Assembly (NCBI GenBank): GCA_018063485.1
Contig: JAGPBG010000067.1
Location: forward strand, 1 to 9,154
Origin: Cypionkella sp.
GTDB taxonomy: Bacteria; Pseudomonadota; Alphaproteobacteria; Rhodobacterales; Rhodobacteraceae
Length of the DNA: 9,154 bases
Reading direction: 5' to 3'
A model generated the notes under the pieces. The model had not been told where the DNA came from and did no database searches. It saw only the letters and a program-made list of their open reading frames with translations. The translations under genes and the position numbers were made by a program. Below, piece by piece: positions 5,570 through 9,154 of the stretch (within the stretch, counting starts at the first letter, position 1; each line of letters starts with the position of its first letter).

Positions 5570-6364
5570 ATGTCCAAACTCCCCACCTATTTCATCAGCC
5601 ACGGCGGCGGCCCCTGGCCCTGGATTCCCAAAATGCGTGACGTGCTGGCCAGCCTGGAGGCCTCCCTCGCCCGGATGCCCGAGGAAATCGGCACCACTCC
5701 TCGCGCCATTCTGATGATCTCGGGCCATTGGGAAAGCCCGGAATTCGCCGTGATGTCAGGCAAATCCCCCGGCATGGTCTATGATTACTCGGGCTTTCCG
5801 CCCGAGACCTATCAGATCACCTATAATTCCCCCGGCGCGCCCGAGATCGCCCAACGCGCGGCAAATCTGATTGCCGCCGCAGGTCTGCCCACACGCCTTG
5901 ATCCAGCCCAAGGCTATGACCACGGCACTTTCGTTCCGGCCTTCGTCATGTATCCGCGCGCCGATGTGCCGCTGTTTCAAATCTCGCTGCAACAGGGCTA
6001 TGACCCCGCCGCGCATTTCGCTCTTGGCCGCGCCCTTGCTCCGCTGCGTGATGAAGGCGTGCTGATTGTCGGCTCTGGCCTTAGCTATCACAACCTGCGC
6101 CTGTTTGGCCCTGGCGCGAAAATCCCTTCTGCCGCCTTTGATCATTGGCTGGCCGACACGCTGGCAAAACCCTCCCCCGCCCGCACCCAAAGCCTGCTCA
6201 ATTGGGACTCCGCCCCCTATGCCCGCACCTGCCATGCGCAAGAAGACCATTTCGTCCCGCTTTTTGCCGCCCTCGGGGCTGCCGAATCCGAAAGGGCTAC
6301 CCTCGTTTATCACGACAATAACGTCTTCGGCGGCGTCACTGCTTCAAGCTACCGCTTCGGCTGA
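5570..6364 (+). CDS. Class III extradiol dioxygenase-family protein (DODA/YgiD-like)
   Basis: This encodes 264 residues, the normal length for the bacterial DODA-type (LigB superfamily) enzymes, which bind a divalent metal and include 4,5-DOPA extradiol dioxygenase; most bacterial members have no known physiological substrate. The conserved histidines are all present: His11 in SHGGGP (10-15), His53 in SGHWE (51-55), His118 in YDHGTFVP (116-123), His174 in SGLSYHN (169-175), and His227 in EDHFVPL (225-231). His11, His53 and His227 correspond to the metal ligands of E. coli YgiD, and His118 is a candidate active-site residue. There is no signal peptide, so it should be cytoplasmic. The gene stands alone on its strand, is divergent from the amino-acid importer and overlaps moeB tail to tail by 21 bases. 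Family is firm; calling it a DOPA dioxygenase would go beyond the evidence. Confidence 0.91.
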   Translation: MSKLPTYFISHGGGPWPWIPKMRDVLASLEASLARMPEEIGTTPRAILMISGHWESPEFAVMSGKSPGMVYDYSGFPPETYQITYNSPGAPEIAQRAANLIAAAGLPTRLDPAQGYDHGTFVPAFVMYPRADVPLFQISLQQGYDPAAHFALGRALAPLRDEGVLIVGSGLSYHNLRLFGPGAKIPSAAFDHWLADTLAKPSPARTQSLLNWDSAPYARTCHAQEDHFVPLFAALGAAESERATLVYHDNNVFGGVTASSYRFG

Positions 6365-7384
6365 AACAGCCTTCCCACAACAGCCGCACTCATCCCGCCG
6401 CTTCACCGCAATCATCCGCGTCTCGGCATAAAGCGCGTCATGGATCATCAACCGCCCGGCCAAACCCTGCCCGGCGCCGGTAATCCATTTCACCGCCTCC
6501 ATCGCCATCATCGCGCCAATCACGCCGGGCAAAGGCGCTGCCACCCCCGCCTCGGCACAGGTTGGCACCATCCCCGGCGCGGGCCGCACCGGAAAGACGC
6601 ATTCAAAACAAGGGCCACCCGCCGCCGGATGATAGAGCGAAAGTTGCCCCTCCCATTGCGTAATCGCCCCCGCAATCAAAGGCTTACCCGCTACAACACA
6701 GGCCCGGTTCACCAGATAGCGGGTGTCGAAATTATCGGTCCCGTCCAGCACCAGATCATATTCCGCCACCAGATCCGCCACGATCTCCGCCTCCAACCGC
6801 CGCCGGTAAGGTCGCACCTCGATAAACGGGTTCAGCGCCTTCATCGCGATTTCCGCCGATTGCACCTTGGCCATGCCGGTTCGCCCATCGCTGTGGATGA
6901 TCTGCCGTTGCAGGTTCGACCCTTCCACCACATCATCATCAATCACGCCAATGGTGCCCACGCCTGCCGCCGCCAGATACAACATCACCGGCGAGCCCAG
7001 CCCCCCGGCCCCCACCACCAGAACCTTGGCCGCCTTCAGCCGCTTTTGACCCGGCCCACCGATTTCGCGCAGCATGATATGACGGGCATAGCGCTCCAGC
7101 TCGGTATCGGAAAACCCTGCTTTGGGCGCTGCCACCGGCACCACCCGCAGCCGCCGCAACACCCGCATATAGCCCAAAACCAGCGCCGCCACGCCGCCCA
7201 GCACCAGCCAGGCGCGCGCATCACCGCCCATCGCCAGCCGCAACCCAGATCCTTCCGGCAAGGCCAGATGCGCCACAATCACCGCCAGCCACAGCAGCGT
7301 GATCATCCCCCAGCGCAACCGCACCGGAACCGCCATCACCCAACCCAAGGCCCAAAGCGCCGCCGCAAGTCCCAAGACCAACAT
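6344..7384 (-). CDS. moeB: MoeB/ThiF/HesA-family sulfur-carrier adenylyltransferase with N-terminal membrane region
   Basis: This encodes 346 residues, about 95 longer than E. coli MoeB. The enzyme part (about 92-340) is an E1-like domain that adenylates the C-terminal glycine of a small sulfur carrier (MoaD or ThiS) for molybdopterin or thiamine synthesis. It has YARHIMLREIGGPGQ (99-113), the ATP-binding GAGGLGS (125-131), SNLQRQ (156-161), LDGTDNFDTR (213-222) with the conserved Asp, Cys276 in the PTCAEAGV loop, and two zinc CxxC pairs (Cys259/Cys262 and Cys333/Cys336). There is no rhodanese domain. Residues 1-80 contain three hydrophobic segments (about 2-20, 26-42 and 58-73), followed by RVLRRLR; basic residues sit in the first loop and after the third segment, placing the enzyme in the cytoplasm. 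Eight bases separate it from dut, and its Shine-Dalgarno stretch (GGGGG, 7389-7393) touches the dut stop codon, so translation is probably coupled. MoeB versus ThiF cannot be settled from sequence alone. Confidence 0.9.
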   Translation of the reverse strand: MLVLGLAAALWALGWVMAVPVRLRWGMITLLWLAVIVAHLALPEGSGLRLAMGGDARAWLVLGGVAALVLGYMRVLRRLRVVPVAAPKAGFSDTELERYARHIMLREIGGPGQKRLKAAKVLVVGAGGLGSPVMLYLAAAGVGTIGVIDDDVVEGSNLQRQIIHSDGRTGMAKVQSAEIAMKALNPFIEVRPYRRRLEAEIVADLVAEYDLVLDGTDNFDTRYLVNRACVVAGKPLIAGAITQWEGQLSLYHPAAGGPCFECVFPVRPAPGMVPTCAEAGVAAPLPGVIGAMMAMEAVKWITGAGQGLAGRLMIHDALYAETRMIAVKRRDECGCCGKAVSAEAVA

Positions 7385-7392
7385 TCCGCCCC

Positions 7393-7854
7393 CTAAGCCC
7401 CGGTCGACCCGAAACCACCCGGCCCGCGCGCCGTATCGCCCAAGCTGACCACCACCTCAAACCCAGCCTGCACCACCGGGGCCACCACGCATTGCGCCAC
7501 CCGGTCGCCGTGCCGCACCACATAGGGCGCAGCCCCCAGATTGACCAAAGCCACCCCCAAAGGCCCGCGATAATCGCAATCAATCGTCCCCGGCGTATTC
7601 GGCACCGTGATCCCGAATTTCATCGCAAGGCCCGAGCGCGGCCTGATCTGCATCTCGAACCCCTCAGGTATTTCCACCCTGATCCCGGTCGGCACCACCC
7701 GCCGCTCCATCGGGGCCAAAACCATCCCCGCCGCGCGCTCACCTTCGGGAAAATTCGCACAAATATCCGCCCCTGCCGCCCCCGCCGTCTGATAGGCCGG
7801 CAAAGCCACCGAGCGATCAGCCCACTGCTCCCAAAGGATTTTCACAACCACCAT
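7393..7854 (-). CDS. dut: Deoxyuridine 5'-triphosphate nucleotidohydrolase (dUTPase)
   Basis: The enzyme hydrolyses dUTP to dUMP and pyrophosphate, keeping uracil out of DNA and supplying dUMP for thymidylate synthesis; it works as a cytoplasmic homotrimer. It has 153 residues, against 151 in E. coli. All five family motifs are present in order: I, AGAAGADICA (24-33); II, PRSGLA (72-77); III, GTIDCDYRGPLGVALVN (89-105) with catalytic Asp92; IV, GDRVAQ (116-121); V, RGPGGFGSTG (143-152), the flexible tail that closes over the nucleotide. The frame is open to an ATG at 7908, which would add 18 residues, but the start at 7854 is chosen because GAGGG (7859-7863) lies four bases upstream and the resulting length fits the family. 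It is the middle gene of coaBC-dut-moeB, 63 bases after coaBC and eight before moeB. Confidence 0.95.
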   Translation of the reverse strand: MVVVKILWEQWADRSVALPAYQTAGAAGADICANFPEGERAAGMVLAPMERRVVPTGIRVEIPEGFEMQIRPRSGLAMKFGITVPNTPGTIDCDYRGPLGVALVNLGAAPYVVRHGDRVAQCVVAPVVQAGFEVVVSLGDTARGPGGFGSTGA

Positions 7855-7858
7855 ACCA

Positions 7859-7863
7859 CCCTC
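7859..7863 (-). promoter_or_regulatory. Start-deciding Shine-Dalgarno site of dut
   Basis: The minus strand reads GAGGG, four bases before the ATG at 7854. The longer in-frame alternative at 7908 has no comparable site, and its extra 18 residues fall on an intergenic-type motif. Confidence 0.65.
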
Positions 7864-7890
7864 ATCGTCCAAATATTCCCCGCCGGAGGC
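7861..7890 (-). repeat. Rhodobacterales-type intergenic motif in the coaBC-dut spacer
   Basis: On the minus strand the spacer begins GCCTCCGGCGGGGAATATTT (7871-7890) and continues GGACGATGAG (7861-7870). From memory, a GC-rich CCTCCGGCGGGG block followed by ATATTT and then a purine-rich stretch recurs between genes in Rhodobacterales genomes. Only one copy is present in this window. Its role (RNA processing, transcript 3' end, or a degenerate mobile repeat) is not known to me. Confidence 0.45.
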
Positions 7891-7917
7891 ATCCGCCATT
7901 CCAGCCACACCGCCGCG

Positions 7918-9117
7918 TCAAACCACCCCCAACGCCGCCGCAATCCGCGCCGCCAAGGCCCGCGCCACCACATCCTTGCCCATGCGCGGCCAGTTTTGCG
8001 CGCCCTGATCAGTGATCAACACCACCGCATTCTCCGCCCCACCCATGATCCCGGTTCCCGGTGAGACATCATTGGCCACAATCCAGTCACAGCCCTTGCG
8101 CAACCGCTTGGCGCTGGCAAATTCCACCACATTCTCGGTTTCCGCCGCAAAGCCCACAACCAGACGGGGCCGGGCTTTCCCCCTGGAAACGCTGGCCAAA
8201 ATATCCGGATTCTCGGTAAACTCCAACGCCGGGGCTTTGCCAGAGCCGTCCTTTTTCATCTTTTGCGCGCCCGCATTGGCCACCCGCCAATCGGCCACCG
8301 CCGCCGCCATCACTGCCGCATCGGCAGGCAAGGCCGCCTCTACCGCCGCCAGCATTTCCCGCGCGGTTTCAACCCGCACCACCGCCACGCCCTCAGGCGC
8401 TGGCACCGAGGCAGGCCCGGTCACAAAGGTCACCCTTGCCCCCAGATCACGCAGCGCCGCCGCTATTGCCGTGCCCTGCGCGCCGCTGGAGCGGTTGGCG
8501 ATATAGCGCACGGGATCTATCGGCTCATGCGTCGGACCGGAGGTCACCAGCACATGCCGCCCGGTCAGCGGCCCATCTGTCAAAGCCCCGGAAATCGCCG
8601 CAAGGATCGCCGCAGGCTCGGCCATCCGGCCAAAGCCATACTCACCGCAAGCCATCTCGCCCTCATCCGGGCCAACCACCCGAACACCATCGGCCTGCAA
8701 CTGCGCCAGATTGCGTTGCGTCGCCTTATGCTCCCACATCCGCACATTCATCGCCGGGGCCACCATCACCGGGGTATCGGTGGCCAACAGCAGCGTCGAG
8801 GCCAGATCCTCTGCCCGCCCGCCCGCCATTTTCGCCATCAGATCCGCCGTCGCCGGGGCTACCACCACCAGATCGGCCACGCGGGATAGCTGGATATGCC
8901 CCATCTCGGCCTCATCGGTCAGATCAAACAGGCTGGAATAAACCTTCTCGCCCGCCAGCGCCGACACCGACAGGAGCGTGACAAACTCTGCCCCCGCCGC
9001 CGTTAAAACCGGAGTGACCGCCGCCCCCGATTTCTTCAGCAACCGGATCAGCTCAAGCGATTTATAGGCGGCAATCCCGCCGCCGATGATCAAAAGCACG
9101 CGTTTGGAACCCAACAT
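7918..9117 (-). CDS. coaBC: Bifunctional phosphopantothenoylcysteine decarboxylase / phosphopantothenate-cysteine ligase
   Basis: The protein performs two consecutive steps of coenzyme A synthesis in the cytoplasm: CoaB joins cysteine to 4'-phosphopantothenate and CoaC, a flavoprotein, decarboxylates the product to 4'-phosphopantetheine. It has 399 residues, about the usual size. CoaC (about 1-180) shows GGGIAAYKS (12-20), catalytic His74 in MGHIQLSR, the FMN and substrate motif PAMNVRMW (121-128) with Asn124, and Cys157 in GEMACGEYGFGRM. CoaB (about 184-399) shows VTSGPTHEPIDPVRYIANRS (191-210), AAAVADWR (271-278), Lys289 at the position expected for the ligase lysine, ENPDIL (302-307) and GFAAETE (322-328). 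One deviation is Ala213 in NRSSGAQG, where many homologues have lysine. The start has GGGAG (9127-9131) nine bases upstream. It is the first visible gene of the coaBC-dut-moeB unit; its promoter lies at or beyond the right edge. Confidence 0.96.
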   Translation of the reverse strand: MLGSKRVLLIIGGGIAAYKSLELIRLLKKSGAAVTPVLTAAGAEFVTLLSVSALAGEKVYSSLFDLTDEAEMGHIQLSRVADLVVVAPATADLMAKMAGGRAEDLASTLLLATDTPVMVAPAMNVRMWEHKATQRNLAQLQADGVRVVGPDEGEMACGEYGFGRMAEPAAILAAISGALTDGPLTGRHVLVTSGPTHEPIDPVRYIANRSSGAQGTAIAAALRDLGARVTFVTGPASVPAPEGVAVVRVETAREMLAAVEAALPADAAVMAAAVADWRVANAGAQKMKKDGSGKAPALEFTENPDILASVSRGKARPRLVVGFAAETENVVEFASAKRLRKGCDWIVANDVSPGTGIMGGAENAVVLITDQGAQNWPRMGKDVVARALAARIAAALGVV

Positions 9118-9154
9118 CGCCCAAGTCTCCCGCTGACTGCACCAGCTTTAGGAG
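9118..9154 (-). promoter_or_regulatory. Leader of coaBC with Shine-Dalgarno site; promoter probably beyond the window
   Basis: These 37 bases hold GGGAG (9127-9131) nine bases before the coaBC ATG. The outer end reads CTCCTAAAGC on the minus strand. Too little sequence is present to tell whether a promoter or an upstream gene lies next to it. Confidence 0.5.

Noticed and set aside
6359..6371. Stem GGCTG-AAA-CAGCC as an intrinsic terminator of the dioxygenase gene
   Set aside because: The stem is only five base pairs and is followed by CTTCCC-type sequence without a T-run, so it is too weak to annotate as a terminator.
6440..7396. 318-codon open frame on the plus strand opposite moeB
   Set aside because: Its His/Pro/Gln/Arg-rich product and complete overlap with a gene carrying every MoeB motif mark it as a shadow.
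7855..7908. 18-residue N-terminal extension of dUTPase from the ATG at 7908
   Set aside because: No ribosome binding site lies near it, the sequence matches an intergenic motif, and the shorter protein has the standard length.
1..9154. CRISPR array, insertion sequence, phage genes, tRNA or rRNA
   Set aside because: No spaced direct repeats, transposase or integrase motifs, terminal inverted repeats or tRNA-like cloverleaf were seen. Base composition and gene style look uniform throughout.

Overview
The window looks like chromosome from a high-GC alphaproteobacterium, most likely of the Rhodobacterales (Rhodobacter/Roseobacter/Paracoccus group). The reasons are the strong G/C bias at third codon positions, protein sequences of a familiar Rhodobacterales type, the compact coaBC-dut-moeB gene order, and a spacer motif (GCCTCCGGCGGGG followed by an AT-rich ATATTT) that I remember as recurrent between genes in this group. 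Nothing suggests a phage, transposon, CRISPR array or genomic island. No tRNA or rRNA gene was seen.

Layout. (1) 1-567, minus strand: the N-terminal 189 residues of a beta-keto acid cleavage enzyme (BKACE, DUF849), cut off by the window edge. It is divergent from (2) 641-1603, plus strand: a GATase1-like/AraC transcriptional regulator of the GlxA/ArgR/CdhR type. The pair resembles the dehydrocarnitine-cleavage enzyme and regulator of carnitine catabolism. (3) 1595-3601, minus strand: an M3-family zinc metallopeptidase, probably peptidyl-dipeptidase Dcp, whose 3' end overlaps the regulator tail to tail. (4) 3744-4535 and 4588-5373, minus strand: a polar amino-acid ABC importer unit made of a periplasmic binding protein and one permease, with a terminator-like hairpin between them and no ATPase gene in view. 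(5) 5570-6364, plus strand: a class III extradiol dioxygenase-family protein (DODA/YgiD-like), divergent from the importer. (6) 6344-9117, minus strand: a housekeeping cluster transcribed coaBC > dut > moeB, covering coenzyme A synthesis, dUTP removal and sulfur-carrier activation. The MoeB protein has an extra N-terminal region with three predicted membrane helices.

How the genes relate. The left edge probably belongs to a quaternary-amine (carnitine-like) catabolic locus extending out of the window to the left. The importer and the peptidase could both serve amino-acid and peptide nutrition and may be co-transcribed, although a 142-base gap with a hairpin separates them. The right-hand cluster is core metabolism. 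Both convergent gene pairs overlap (by 9 and 21 bases), leaving no room for ordinary terminators. No clearly undescribed system is visible. The most unusual items are the membrane-anchored MoeB, the binding protein/permease unit without an ATPase and its intergenic hairpin, and the structured divergent control regions.
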